Shown one piece after another: positions 7,844-16,959 of a stretch of DNA of 64,000 nucleotides. The position numbers and the translations under genes were made by a program. The DNA is taken from contig NZ_JAANOY010000004.1 of the NCBI RefSeq assembly GCF_011320095.1, positions 110,454-174,453 on the forward strand, read 5' to 3'. The notes under the pieces were generated by a model. The model did not search any database. It was not told the DNA's origin and saw nothing but the letters and a program-made list of their open reading frames with translations. Every line of letters begins with the position of its first letter. The stretch's first letter is position 1. This DNA comes from Cognatiluteimonas telluris. GTDB taxonomy: Bacteria; Pseudomonadota; Gammaproteobacteria; Xanthomonadales; Xanthomonadaceae.

Positions 7844-8611
7844 ATGGTCGATACACTGCGTGGCCCGATTCCACCGACTCCGGTTGAGATGCCCGATCAC
7901 GTTCGCCTGGCCAAACGCGTTGCCGATCTTGCCCGCTGTTCGCGCATCGAGGCCGAGCAATACATCAAGGGCGGCTGGGTGTCCGTCGATGGACGCGTGA
8001 CGGAAGATCCGGCGCATCCGGTGTCGGGCGAACTCGTCGCGATCGACCCCACCGCCCAACTGGAGACGGTCGAGCCGGCAACGGTCCTGCTGCACAAGCC
8101 GGTCGGCTACGACACGATCAGCGGCCGCAAGGTCGCGGCAGGATTGGTGCAACCCGAAACACGCTGGCCGGACGATCCGTCGGGCGTGCACCTGCTCGAA
8201 CGCCACTTCCATCGCCTGACGCCGCTGGTGCCGCTGGATGCCGAGGCCAGCGGCCTGATGGTGCTGACGCAGGACGGCCGCGTATGGCGCCGGCTGACCG
8301 AAGACGGCGACGAGATCGAACAGGAATTCGTGGTCGAGGTCAGCGGCGACATCGCGCCCTATGGGCTGCACAAGCTCAACCACGGCCTGCACTACAACGG
8401 ACGGCCGCTGCGGGCGTGCAAGGTCAGCTGGCAGAACGAGGTCCGCCTGCGTTTCGCGCTCAAGGGCGTGCAAGGCGGCCAACTGCGCGCCATGTGTGCG
8501 CAGGTGGGGCTGGATGTGGTGGCGATCCGACGCATCCGCATCGGCAAGGTTCCGCTGGCCAGGATGCCGGACGGCATGTGGCGCTACCTGCCGGTCGGCG
8601 AACGTTTCTAG
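7844..8611 (+). CDS. RluF/RsuA-family pseudouridine synthase
   Basis: An RNA-modifying enzyme converting uridine to pseudouridine in large-subunit rRNA (RluF-like) or a related site. An N-terminal S4 RNA-binding domain (RLAKRVADLARCSRIEAEQY) is followed by the catalytic domain with PLDAEASGLMVLTQDG. The first Asp of this is in the position of the essential catalytic Asp (RLDxxTSGL family motif), and Ala-Ser replaces the usual Thr-Ser. The start is uncertain: ATG at 7844 gives a short N-terminal arm; ATG at 7889 (MPDHVRLAKRV) begins directly at the S4 domain. The gene is transcribed opposite to its neighbours and converges on the DUF1456 gene. Confidence 0.82.
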   Translation: MVDTLRGPIPPTPVEMPDHVRLAKRVADLARCSRIEAEQYIKGGWVSVDGRVTEDPAHPVSGELVAIDPTAQLETVEPATVLLHKPVGYDTISGRKVAAGLVQPETRWPDDPSGVHLLERHFHRLTPLVPLDAEASGLMVLTQDGRVWRRLTEDGDEIEQEFVVEVSGDIAPYGLHKLNHGLHYNGRPLRACKVSWQNEVRLRFALKGVQGGQLRAMCAQVGLDVVAIRRIRIGKVPLARMPDGMWRYLPVGERF

Positions 8612-8623
8612 GGCACGCCCGAC

Positions 8624-9094
8624 TCAGGCGCCGCGCACGCGCAGCGTCAGGCCCTTGAGGAAATTACGCAGCAACTGGTCACCGCACTTGCGGAAGTTCT
8701 TGTGCCCGGGCTGGCGGAACAACGCCGACAGCTCCGGCCTGGACACCGGGAATCCCGCATCCGCGAACACCTGGTGCATGTCGGAGTCCTTGAGCTCGAA
8801 CGCGACCCGCAGCTTCTTCAACACCACGTTGTTGCTGATGCGCTTCTCCACCGGTCGTAACGGCAGGCCTTCATCCCTGCCACGACGATGCACGATCAGC
8901 CCATCGAGGACATGCGCCAGCACGTCGTCACTGCACATGGCGTAGCCCGGCTCGTCCTCCTTCAGCAGGAAGGCGTGCACATCGTCCTTGTCGATGGGGA
9001 ATGCTGGATCTGCAAGGCGCGCGATCTCGACCACCTTGTTGTCGCTCAGGTCGAGCATGTAACGGATGCTGCGCAGGACGTCGTTGTTGATCAT
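8624..9094 (-). CDS. DUF1456 (YehS-like) protein
   Basis: A 156-residue protein starting MINNDVLRSIRYMLDLSD at 9094, a characteristic YehS/DUF1456 N-terminus. It contains two copies of the roughly 70-residue helical unit: NNDVLRSIRYMLDL and later SNNVVLKKLRVAFELKD, both followed by an FP-containing segment and an F(L/R)-rich helix. The two-repeat layout is the family's hallmark. Biochemical function is unknown. It follows the DUF1993 gene by 11 bases on the same strand, so the two are probably cotranscribed. Confidence 0.88.
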   Translation of the reverse strand: MINNDVLRSIRYMLDLSDNKVVEIARLADPAFPIDKDDVHAFLLKEDEPGYAMCSDDVLAHVLDGLIVHRRGRDEGLPLRPVEKRISNNVVLKKLRVAFELKDSDMHQVFADAGFPVSRPELSALFRQPGHKNFRKCGDQLLRNFLKGLTLRVRGA

Positions 9095-9105
9095 CGGATG
9101 CGCCG

Positions 9106-9615
9106 TCAGTACGTGCCCATGTAGTCTTTCTTGCCGATCTCGACACCGCCGTGGCGCAACAGGTCGTACGCCGTGGTGACATGGAAGAAGAACTGCGGCA
9201 GCCCGTACGCCAGCAGATAGGCCTGGCCGCCAATCCTGCGTTCCTTCGGCGTTCCGGGACGCAACACGAGCTCGCGTTGTTCGCTGCCTTCGAACCGCGC
9301 CGCGTCCAGGCCGCCGATGAACGCCAGCGTCGCCGCGATCCGCTGCTGCAGATCGGCGAAGGTCTGGTCGCCGCCTTCGTACGCCGGGACCTCCGCGCCC
9401 GCAAGCCGCGCCGACACGCTGGTGGCGAAGTCGCAGGCGATCTGCACCTGGCGGGTCAACGGGAACATGTCGGGGAACAAGCGCGACTGCAGCAGCGCGA
9501 CGGGATCGATCTTGCGCTCGGTGGCGTGGGTTTCGGCTTTGGCCAGGACATTGCCAAGCGCGGTGAGCATCTGCTGGAAGACGGGGACGGATGCGGTGTG
9601 CATCGAGAGGGACAT
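9106..9615 (-). CDS. DUF1993 family protein
   Basis: A 169-residue protein starting MSLSMHTASVPVFQQMLTAL at 9615; a second Met four codons on is possible. It has the DUF1993 landmarks: an N-terminal helix, LFPDMFPLTRQVQIACDFA, and a C-terminal LPQFFFHVTTAYDLLRHGG. These proteins have a four-helix DinB-like fold; no enzymatic role is established. Upstream in-frame codons (to 9846) run through a decayed copy of the 707-985 gene family and are not part of this gene. No clear Shine-Dalgarno is seen. Confidence 0.85.
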   Translation of the reverse strand: MSLSMHTASVPVFQQMLTALGNVLAKAETHATERKIDPVALLQSRLFPDMFPLTRQVQIACDFATSVSARLAGAEVPAYEGGDQTFADLQQRIAATLAFIGGLDAARFEGSEQRELVLRPGTPKERRIGGQAYLLAYGLPQFFFHVTTAYDLLRHGGVEIGKKDYMGTY

Positions 9616-9750
9616 GGCAGATCCGCTGTCGGGGGGGAAGCGCATGGTAGCCCGCAAGCCGACCAGTGGCGTTGATCGTTGCCAACACCGCACAGCGCGG
9701 AAATGCTTGATGACTTCCGGACCCTTCAGTTCGTGGGGCTGTTGTTGATC

Positions 9751-9930
9751 GCGCCTTGGATTCCCCGCAGCGGCGGCCGCGGCCGGAGGGCGCCGATGTA
9801 CGCCACGCGATTTTCGTTGCCAGACCCGCAGCGTTCTCCAGCCCATCGATGCATGCCGTCACCAATGCCGATTCGTTGTACCGGTCACCCAGCTCGCGCA
9901 TCGTCCTGGCTACCGAATCGCGCAGGTACA
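9751..9930 (-). pseudogene. fragment 1 of the 707-985 small-gene family
   Basis: On the minus strand one frame reads LRDSVARTMRELGDRYNESAL then CIDGLENAAGL, closely matching the centre of the intact protein at 707-985. After that the match jumps to another frame as AYIGALRPRPPLRGIQG, equivalent to the intact YIGVLQAAAAAARNLWRD. The N-terminal third is missing, because at about 9931 the sequence switches abruptly to a receiver-domain fragment. The copy is both truncated and frameshifted, so it is dead. Confidence 0.7.
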
Positions 9931-10222
9931 GACATCCGCGCTTGCCGCAGGGCCTGCTGGAGATCTTCCGGCCCCACCGGTTTGACAAGGTAGTCGTCGA
10001 AACCAGCGTCACGGGCGAACGTCTTGTCCGACGGCTGCCCGAACCCGCTCAATGCGACAAGGTAGGGCGTGCGTTCGCCCATGGTGTCCCGGAGCCTGCG
10101 CGCCAGGGTCAGCCCATCCATGCCGGGCATGCCCAGATCCAGCACGGCGACCTGCGGCTCGAACGATGGCGCCCTGGCCAGCGCCTCGGCACCGCCGGCC
10201 ATCTCCAGCACCGCGCCGCCCT
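9931..10222 (-). pseudogene. response-regulator receiver domain fragment
   Basis: The minus-strand frame carries the receiver-domain landmarks VAVLDLGMPGMDGLTLARRL (phospho-acceptor Asp in LDLGMPGMDG), PYLVALSGFG (conserved Ser/Thr region) and DDYLVKPVGPEDL (conserved Lys-Pro). The first beta strand with the acidic pair is absent and no start codon with a ribosome site precedes it. It resembles the C-terminal receiver of a hybrid histidine kinase. Its 3' end runs directly into the small-gene fragment at 9930, in a different frame. Confidence 0.75.
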
Positions 10223-10256
10223 GAAATGGGGCCGGAGAAATTTGACGTTTCAAACG

Positions 10257-10580
10257 TTAATTCACTCTGGCCCCTTTTTTTAGAAAAGCGCGCGAATACC
10301 CTGTAATCCCCAGAAGGTGGGCCAGGGCCCACCCTACGCACCCCACATTCGGCTGCAGACCGTAGGGCGGGCTCAAGCCCGCCTTACGCGGGCTCTCCAG
10401 CCCATCACTGTATGCCGTCACCAATGCCGCTGCGTTGTACTGGTCACCCAGCTCGCGCATCGTCCTGGTCACGGAATCCCGCAGGTGCCAGTCGACGTTG
10501 ACGGCCTTCTCGGCTTCGTTGGCGGGTTCGACGATGCGCAGCAGATGCGGCGTCACCAGACCGACGATGGTGGCTCTCAT
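10257..10580 (-). pseudogene. fragment 2 of the 707-985 small-gene family, tail replaced by hairpin repeats
   Basis: ATG at 10580 begins MRATIVGLVTPHLLRIVEP and matches the intact 92-residue protein through ...AYSDGLES at about 10392. The remainder is not homologous: it runs through two perfect hairpin repeats (10365-10383 and 10316-10333) and stops at 10257, giving a 107-codon chimera. The start and ribosome site remain, so a chimeric peptide could still be made, but the original C-terminus is lost. Confidence 0.65.
10316..10383. repeat. pair of REP-like hairpins
   Basis: GGTGGGCC/GGCCCACC (10316-10333, 2-nt centre) and GGCGGGCT/AGCCCGCC (10366-10383) are separated by 32 bases. The second belongs to the same GGCGGG-N-CCCGCC type found twice inside icmF. 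Their presence marks the breakpoint of the decayed small gene. Confidence 0.7.
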
Positions 10581-10711
10581 TTATTCATCCTGCTTTCGTA
10601 ACGACGGAAGGTTAGCGCGGAGCGTCAAGCGTCAGCAGGAAGCGCGTCGCATTCCGGGAGGTCGCGTATGGCCGGGCAAAGCTGCCCTGAATGGATCCGG
10701 GATCTTCCCTG

Positions 10712-11708
10712 TCAGGCTTTGACCCTGACGGCTGCCTCCGTTTGGGGCCTGAACACCATCGTCGCCACCGTGCCGTCGCCATGCTCCAGCACGATCTGGC
10801 CACCGAGCTGGAACGCCAGGTTCTGCAGGATCCGTTGTCCCAATCCATTTTTTTTCCGAGGAGCCGGAGTCGTGGTCGCGCCGCATCCATCGTCCGCGAC
10901 GACCAACGTATAAACATCCCGCTCCCGTTCGACCGTGATCGTGATGGTGCCGTCCCGGCCGTCCGGGAAGGCGTGCTTGAGGCTGTTGGTGACCAGTTCT
11001 GCGACGATCAACGACAGCGTCATGAGTACTTTCGAGGTCGAATTCGATCGACGCCGCTTCCACGCGGGAGCGGATGTTTGGCATATTGCTGGCGGCGATG
11101 AGATCCGCGCAGAGTTCCTCAAGATAGGAGCCCAGCGGCTGGTCGATCGAGCTCGGGTTGTTGAGCCGGCGATGCACGTCGGACATCAAGGTCAGCCGAT
11201 CCTGGGCGGCTTCCAGCGCGTGGGCGCCTGCGCTGTCCGGCTCGAGCGTCTTTTTCCGCAGGTACAGGAACGCGGCGACGGATTGCAGGTTGTTGGCCAC
11301 CCTGTGCTGCAGCTCGCGGAACAGCGTGCTGGAGCGGCTCTCTGCCGACGACAGGTCGTCCATCGTCAACCTCAGCATGTGCACTACGTACAGCTCCAGG
11401 CCCGCGGTCACGATGAAAACGCCCATCGAGATCCGGTCGCCGCTCGAAAGGTTGAGCGTGCCGTAAGGCGGAAAGAACCAGCCCCAGCCGACCACGATAG
11501 AGAGCGCGGCGATCATCGAACCAATCCGGAACCCGCCGACCAGGCCTGCCAGCAGGATCGCCGGCAGGAAGGTCATCGGTCCGAACCCTTGGCTCAAGCC
11601 CCCGAACACGAAACGCAATCCAGCTGCCAGCAGTAATAACGCCAGGCCGATGGCCGAACCGAGGCGCGGCTGGGCATTGCGCAGCCGCAAGCGGAGCGTG
11701 GCGCTCAT
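10712..11708 (-). pseudogene. DUF4118/HisKA_2-type sensor histidine kinase, frameshifted
   Basis: The N-terminal part (start 11708, MSATLRLRLRN) has three to four hydrophobic segments ending GWGWFFPPYG, typical of the DUF4118 membrane domain of KdpD-like kinases. The phospho-acceptor box FRELQHRVANNLQSV is of the HWE/HisKA_2 type. At about 11020-11045 the reading frame breaks after EFDLES. The ATPase domain continues in another frame as MTLSLIVAELVTNSLKHAF (N box), VADDGCGA (G1) and KKNGLGQRIL (G2), ending at 10712. Repairing one base restores a kinase of about 330 residues, so this is either a recent inactivation or a sequencing error. No receiver or partner gene is adjacent except the dead fragment at 9931-10222. 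Confidence 0.8.
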
Positions 11709-11808
11709 GTGATGCCGTCCTCCCGAAACCCGATGCTAGCGCGCGGGGCGTGAGCACTGCGCAAGCGATCGCAGGTTCCGTGCAAGCGTTCCAGGAGGTT
11801 GTCCGGGC

Positions 11809-14800
11809 TTACATGTTGCGCCGGTATTCGCCGCCGACTTCATAGAGCGCATGGCTGATCTGCCCCAGGCTGTGCGTCTTCACCGCCTCCATCAGGCTGG
11901 CGAACACATTGCGCCGCTCGCGCGCGGTCGCCTGTAGCGCCTTCAGCCCCGCGTCGGAAAGGCCATTGCGGTTGCGTTGGTAGCCGGCGACGTTGTCGAT
12001 CTGCTGGCCCTTTTCCCCTTCCGTCGAGCGGATCAACTCGATCTCGGTGACGATGTCGCCGGCATGCTCCTTCGGCAGGAAGGTGTTGACGCCAACGAGC
12101 GGCAGCGAGCCGTCGTGCTTCTTGTGCTCGTAGTACAGGCTCTCTTCCTGAATCTTGCCGCGCTGGTACATGGTGTCCATGGCGCCGAGCACGCCGCCGC
12201 GCTCGCTGATGGCCTCGAACTCCTTGTAGACGGCCTCCTCGACGATGTCGGTGAGCTTGTCGACGATGAAGCTGCCCTGCCAGGGGTTCTCGTTGAAGTT
12301 GAGCCCCAGCTCCTTGTTGATGATCATCTGGATGGCGACCGCGCGGCGCACGCTTTCTTCCGTCGGCGTGGTGATCGCTTCGTCGTAGGCGTTGGTGTGA
12401 AGCGAGTTGCAGTTGTCGAACAACGCGTACAGCGCCTGCAGCGTGGTGCGGATGTCGTTGAACTGGATCTCCTGCGCATGCAGGGAGCGGCCGCTGGTCT
12501 GGATGTGGTACTTCATCATCTGGCTGCGGGCATCGGCGCCGTAGCGCTCGCGCATCGCGCGGGCCCAGATGCGGCGGGCGACGCGGCCGATGACGGTGTA
12601 TTCCGGGTCCATGCCGTTGCTGAAGAAGAACGACAGGTTGGGGGCGAAGTCGTCGATGCGCATTCCTCGCGCAAGGTAGTACTCGACGATGGTGAAGCCG
12701 TTGCTCAGGGTGAAGGCGAGCTGGCTGATCGGGTTCGCGCCGGCCTCGGCGATGTGATAGCCGCTGATCGACACCGAGTAGAAATTGCGCACCTTGTTGT
12801 CGACGAAGTACTGCTGGATGTCGCCCATCATCCGCAGCGCGAACTCGGTGCTGAAGATGCAGGTGTTCTGCGCCTGGTCCTCCTTGAGGATGTCGGCCTG
12901 CACGGTGCCGCGCACGGTGGAGAGCGTGTGCGCCTTGATCCGCGCGTAGGTCTCGGCATCCACGACCTGGTCGCCGGTGACGCCGAGCAGGCCCAGGCCG
13001 AGGCCGTCGTTGGTGGGCGGCAGCATGCCGGCGTACTGCGGGCGCTGGCGGCCTTCGAACATCTTCTCGATTTTGTCGTGCGCGGCATCCCAGCGCGACT
13101 GGTCCTCGCGCAGGTACTTCTCGACCTGCTGGTCGATGGCGGTGTTCATGAACATCGCCAGGATCATCGGCGCGGGGCCGTTGATGGTCATCGACACGGA
13201 CGTCGTCGGCGCGCACAGGTCGAAGCCGGAGTACAGCTTCTTCATGTCGTCGAGCGTGGGAACGTTGACGCCCGAGTTGCCGATCTTGCCGTAGATGTCC
13301 GGGCGCGGCGCAGGATCCTCGCCGTACAGCGTCACCGAGTCGAACGCGGTCGACAGGCGCGCCGCCGGCTGGCCCACGCTGAGGTAGTGGAAGCGGCGGT
13401 TGGTGCGCTCGGGCGTGCCTTCGCCGGCGAACATGCGGATCGGATCCTCGCCGGTGCGCCGGTACGGATACACGCCGCCGGTGTACGGGTAGTAGCCGGG
13501 GAGGTTTTCCTTCTGCAGGAACACCAGCAGTTCACCCCAGGACTTGTAGGTCGGCGCGGCGATCTTGGGGATCTTCTGGTGCGACAGCGACTCGCGGTAA
13601 TTGTCGACGGTGATCGACTTGCCGCGGACCTGGTAGGTGGTGGTGTCGTCGGTGATCGACTTGAGGCGCCCGGGCCAGTCGCGCAGGAGCTTGAGGCCTT
13701 CGGCGGACAGCGACTGGATGGCGTCGTTGTAGCGTTGGCGCAGCGTCAGCAGCGTGCGGTCGATCTGCGGGGCGGGTTGCAACCCGCCTTCAGCGGCCGC
13801 GGCTGCATCACCTTCGGCTTGGCGGGTTAAAACCCGCCCTGCGAGATCGTCGCTCGTCGGTGAAGCGCTCGCGGCTGAAGCTGCTCCTACGAACAGCAGA
13901 TCCTCGCTCGCGTACAACGCGAGCGCCTTGGGGAGCCTCGCGTCGCCCAGGTCGCGCAGCGACTGCCAGTAGCTCTGCGCGCGGTCGGCGATTTCGGCCT
14001 GGGTCTCGATCTGGCGGTTGATCGCCCGGCCCTGTTCGGCGATCTCGGCCAGGTAACGCACGCGCGCGCCGGGGATCAGCACGGTGGCGCGCGGTTCCTT
14101 CAGCGACGTATCGATCTGCGGCGTCCACGTTTCCGCCGGCAGCGACAGCTTCTCGCGCAGCAGCCGGCACAGGTTGGCGAACATCCAGCTGATGCCGGGG
14201 TCGTTGAACTGGCTGGCGATGGTCGGATAGACCGGGACATCCTCGTCCTTGGTCTGGAACGCCACGCGGTTGCGCTTCCACTGCTTGCGCACGTCGCGCA
14301 GGGCGTCTTCCGCGCCACGCTTGTCGAACTTGTTGAGCACCACAAGTTCCGCGTAATCGAGCATGTCGATCTTTTCCAGCTGGCTCGGCGCGCCGAAGTC
14401 GCTGGTCATCACGTACATCGGGAAGTCGACGAGGTCGACGATCTCCGAATCCGACTGGCCGATGCCCGCAGTCTCGACGATGACGAGGTCGTAGCCGAGC
14501 GACTTGAGGAAGGCGATGCAGTCCTTGAGCACCGTGTTGGTCGCGGCGTTCTGCCGGCGCGTCGCCATCGAGCGCATGTAGACGCGCTCGCTGCGCAGCG
14601 AATTCATCCGGATGCGGTCGCCGAGCAGCGCGCCGCCGGTGCGGCGACGGGTGGGGTCGACCGAAATCACCGCGATGCGCATGTCCGGGAAGGACGCGAG
14701 GAAACGGTTGAGCAGTTCGTCGGTCACCGACGACTTGCCGGCGCCGCCGGTGCCGGTGATGCCGACGACCGGCGTCTTGCTGCCAGCCAGCTGCCACTGC

Positions 14801-15387
14801 TTGCGCAGATGGGCGAGCTGCGACTCGTCGAGCGCGCCTTCCTCGATCGCAGAGAGCATCCGCCCGATGGCGATCTCGTCGTCGAAATCGACCTTGTGCG
14901 GCGTCTCCACCGGCAGGCGGCCTTCGCCGGCGCGGCGGACCACGTCCTCGATCATCGCCACCAGCCCCATGTGCATGCCGTCATTGGGGTGGTAGATGCG
15001 CTCGACGCCGTAATCCTGCAGCTCGCGGATTTCTTCCGGCGTGATCGTGCCGCCGCCACCGCCGAAGACCTTGATGTGGCCGGCATTGCGCTCGCGCAGC
15101 ATGTCGACCATGTACTTGAAATATTCAACGTGCCCGCCCTGGTAGCTGGACAGCGCGATGCCGTCGGCGTCTTCCTGCAGCGCGGCACGGACCACGTCCT
15201 CGACGCTGCGGTTGTGGCCCAGGTGCACGACCTCCGCGCCCTGACCCTGGATCAGCCGCCGCATGATGTTGATCGCCGCGTCGTGGCCGTCGAACAGGCT
15301 GGCGGCGGTGACGAAACGCAGCGGCGCGGCGGTTTCCGGGGATGCCGTCGGCTGCGAGGCGGACAGCGGCTGGGCGGGGGTATTCAT
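11809..15387 (-). CDS. icmF: fused isobutyryl-CoA mutase IcmF
   Basis: An adenosylcobalamin enzyme interconverting isobutyryl-CoA and n-butyryl-CoA, fused to its own GTPase chaperone. Order of domains in 1192 residues: B12-binding domain with DGHDAAI (residues 33-39) and the Ser/Gly loops [12 protein letters not shown]; MeaI-type GTPase with Walker A GTGGAGKS (212-219), [10 protein letters not shown] and NKFD; linker; then the mutase TIM barrel (from about 555, with [23 protein letters not shown] and [12 protein letters not shown]). It is longer than the usual 1090 or so residues, partly because about 40 residues (499-540) derive from interspersed repeats inserted in frame. It is divergent from leucine dehydrogenase, consistent with valine/leucine catabolism. 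The annotation methylmalonyl-CoA mutase would be the alternative, but domain order is that of IcmF. Confidence 0.92.
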   Translation of the reverse strand: MNTPAQPLSASQPTASPETAAPLRFVTAASLFDGHDAAINIMRRLIQGQGAEVVHLGHNRSVEDVVRAALQEDADGIALSSYQGGHVEYFKYMVDMLRERNAGHIKVFGGGGGTITPEEIRELQDYGVERIYHPNDGMHMGLVAMIEDVVRRAGEGRLPVETPHKVDFDDEIAIGRMLSAIEEGALDESQLAHLRKQWQLAGSKTPVVGITGTGGAGKSSVTDELLNRFLASFPDMRIAVISVDPTRRRTGGALLGDRIRMNSLRSERVYMRSMATRRQNAATNTVLKDCIAFLKSLGYDLVIVETAGIGQSDSEIVDLVDFPMYVMTSDFGAPSQLEKIDMLDYAELVVLNKFDKRGAEDALRDVRKQWKRNRVAFQTKDEDVPVYPTIASQFNDPGISWMFANLCRLLREKLSLPAETWTPQIDTSLKEPRATVLIPGARVRYLAEIAEQGRAINRQIETQAEIADRAQSYWQSLRDLGDARLPKALALYASEDLLFVGAASAASASPTSDDLAGRVLTRQAEGDAAAAAEGGLQPAPQIDRTLLTLRQRYNDAIQSLSAEGLKLLRDWPGRLKSITDDTTTYQVRGKSITVDNYRESLSHQKIPKIAAPTYKSWGELLVFLQKENLPGYYPYTGGVYPYRRTGEDPIRMFAGEGTPERTNRRFHYLSVGQPAARLSTAFDSVTLYGEDPAPRPDIYGKIGNSGVNVPTLDDMKKLYSGFDLCAPTTSVSMTINGPAPMILAMFMNTAIDQQVEKYLREDQSRWDAAHDKIEKMFEGRQRPQYAGMLPPTNDGLGLGLLGVTGDQVVDAETYARIKAHTLSTVRGTVQADILKEDQAQNTCIFSTEFALRMMGDIQQYFVDNKVRNFYSVSISGYHIAEAGANPISQLAFTLSNGFTIVEYYLARGMRIDDFAPNLSFFFSNGMDPEYTVIGRVARRIWARAMRERYGADARSQMMKYHIQTSGRSLHAQEIQFNDIRTTLQALYALFDNCNSLHTNAYDEAITTPTEESVRRAVAIQMIINKELGLNFNENPWQGSFIVDKLTDIVEEAVYKEFEAISERGGVLGAMDTMYQRGKIQEESLYYEHKKHDGSLPLVGVNTFLPKEHAGDIVTEIELIRSTEGEKGQQIDNVAGYQRNRNGLSDAGLKALQATARERRNVFASLMEAVKTHSLGQISHALYEVGGEYRRNM
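13771..13891. repeat. interspersed hairpin repeats inside icmF
   Basis: Three repeat units lie inside the icmF reading frame: GGCGGGTTGCAACCCGCC (13771-13788), GGCGGGTTAAAACCCGCC (13821-13838) and CGCGGCTGAAGCTGCTCCTAC (13870-13890). The last is shared with 33167-33184. They translate into an Ala-rich linker between the GTPase and mutase domains with no stop codon. Confidence 0.8.
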
Positions 15388-15638
15388 GGGCGCAAGTCAC
15401 TGAAAACAGGCGATCGCCGATTGTAACAAGGGGCCTTCACGTGCCCTGTCTGCACCGACCCCGGGGCTGGCCTGGCTGGCGGCCACGGGCCTGTCGAGCC
15501 CGATTCCTTTAGACTATTGCCCCTGCGGCCCGGCGCGAAGCGCCCATCGCGTCGCGGATTTCACGTCTTTCAAACACTTACCACACATTGCTGGCGTCTT
15601 TCGCGATGCGCGAACGGCCCGGCGTTGGAGCGCTCCCG

Positions 15639-16739
15639 ATGATCTTTGAAACCCTCGACACCTTCGGCCACGAGCAGGTGGTGTTCTGCCACAACAAGGA
15701 CGCCGGCCTGAAGGCGATTATCGCCATCCACAACACCGTGCTGGGCCCGGGCCTGGGCGGCCTGCGGATGTGGCCGTACAAGAGCGAGGCCGAGGCGTTG
15801 AACGACGTGCTGCGCCTGAGCCGCGGCATGACCTACAAGAACGCGGTCGCCGGCCTGAACATCGGCGGCGCCAAGGGCGTGATCATCGGCGACCCGGCAA
15901 CGGACAAGTCCGAAGCGCTGTTCCGCGCGTTCGGCAAGTTCGTCGATTCGCTGGGCGGGCGCTACATCACCGCCGAGGACGTCGGCATCGACGTCAACGA
16001 CATGGAATACGTGTACCGGGAGACCGAGTACGTGACCGGCGTGCACCAGGTGCATGGCGGCTCGGGCGATCCCTCGCCGTTCACCGCCTACGGCGCGCTG
16101 CAGGGCCTGATGGCATCGCTGAACAAGAAGTTCGGCGACGAGGAAGTCGGCAAGTATTCCTACGCCGTGCAGGGCCTGGGCCACGTCGGCATGGAATACG
16201 TGAAGCTGCTGCGCGAGCGCGGCGCCAAGATCTTCGTCACCGACATCAACAAGGGCCTGGTCGACAAGGCCGTCAGCGAGTACGGCGCCGAAGCCGTGGG
16301 CCTGGACGAGATCTACGACGTGGCCGCGGACGTGTACTCGCCCTGCGCGCTGGGCGGCACCATCAACGAGCAGACGCTGCCGCGCCTGAAGGCCAAGATC
16401 ATCTGCGGCGCGGCCAACAACCAGCTGGCCAACAACGCGATCGGCGACGAAGTCGAGAAGCGCGGCATCCTCTATGCGCCCGATTACGCGGTCAACGCCG
16501 GCGGCGTGATGAACGTGTCGCTGGAGATCGATGGCTACAACCGCGAGCGCGCGATGCGGATGATGCGGACGATCTACCACAACCTCGGCCGCATCTACGA
16601 GATCGCCGAGCGCGACGGCATCCCGACCTACCGCGCCGCCGACCGCCTGGCCGAGGAGCGCATCGCCGCCATCGGCAAGCTGAAGCTGCCGATGGGGCGG
16701 ACCGCGCCGCGGTTCCTCGGCCGCATGCGCGGGCATTGA
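15639..16739 (+). CDS. ldh: leucine dehydrogenase (Leu/Phe/Val dehydrogenase family)
   Basis: An NAD-dependent oxidative deaminase converting leucine, isoleucine and valine to 2-oxo acids, the entry step for the surrounding catabolic genes. The 366-residue protein begins MIFETLDTFGHEQVVF at 15639, with GGAG upstream; an extension to 15588 is unsupported. The glycine-rich loop GPGLGGLRMWPY, the catalytic lysine in RGMTYKNAVAGL, and the NAD-binding GLGHVG are visible. CGAANNQLAN and NAGGVMNVS confirm the amino-acid dehydrogenase family. Divergent from icmF with a 251-bp shared upstream region. Confidence 0.9.
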   Translation: MIFETLDTFGHEQVVFCHNKDAGLKAIIAIHNTVLGPGLGGLRMWPYKSEAEALNDVLRLSRGMTYKNAVAGLNIGGAKGVIIGDPATDKSEALFRAFGKFVDSLGGRYITAEDVGIDVNDMEYVYRETEYVTGVHQVHGGSGDPSPFTAYGALQGLMASLNKKFGDEEVGKYSYAVQGLGHVGMEYVKLLRERGAKIFVTDINKGLVDKAVSEYGAEAVGLDEIYDVAADVYSPCALGGTINEQTLPRLKAKIICGAANNQLANNAIGDEVEKRGILYAPDYAVNAGGVMNVSLEIDGYNRERAMRMMRTIYHNLGRIYEIAERDGIPTYRAADRLAEERIAAIGKLKLPMGRTAPRFLGRMRGH

Positions 16740-16750
16740 TCCCCGCGCTC

Positions 16751-16865
16751 GTCATTCCCGCGTAGGCGGGGATCCAGTGACTTTGGCGTCCGCGTGACTG
16801 CGGGTTCACCGCACCGTCGAAATCACTGCGTAAAGTCGCTGGATCCCCGCCTGCGCGGGGATGAC
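16751..16865. repeat. 115-bp MITE-like element with 31-bp terminal inverted repeats
   Basis: The left end GTCATTCCCGCGTAGGCGGG (16751-16770, continuing to 16781) is repeated in inverse at the right end (16835-16865), with three mismatches over 31 bases. The core is short (about 53 bp) and has no coding capacity. The TCATTCCCGCG-AGGCGGGGATCCAG type is a widely dispersed non-autonomous repeat in proteobacteria. It lies between leucine dehydrogenase and liuA and could fold into a long hairpin in the mRNA. Confidence 0.85.
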
Positions 16866-16959
16866 GGCTGAAAATCCAGAGGTCCGTCGGCCGGTGGGCC
16901 GGGGGACGAGAATCCGGTTCCCGGCCAGATATCCGCCGCCAAAGTACGCTCGGAGTTCC

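Noticed and set aside
10848..10860. A8/T8 homopolymer in the histidine kinase as the cause of its frameshift
   Set aside because: The frame across the homopolymer (PRKKNGLGQRIL) is the correct ATPase frame on both sides; the break is at about 11020-11045 instead.
11977..13830. 617-codon plus-strand frame
   Set aside because: Shadow of the icmF mutase domain. Val/Asp/His-rich composition, no start signal.
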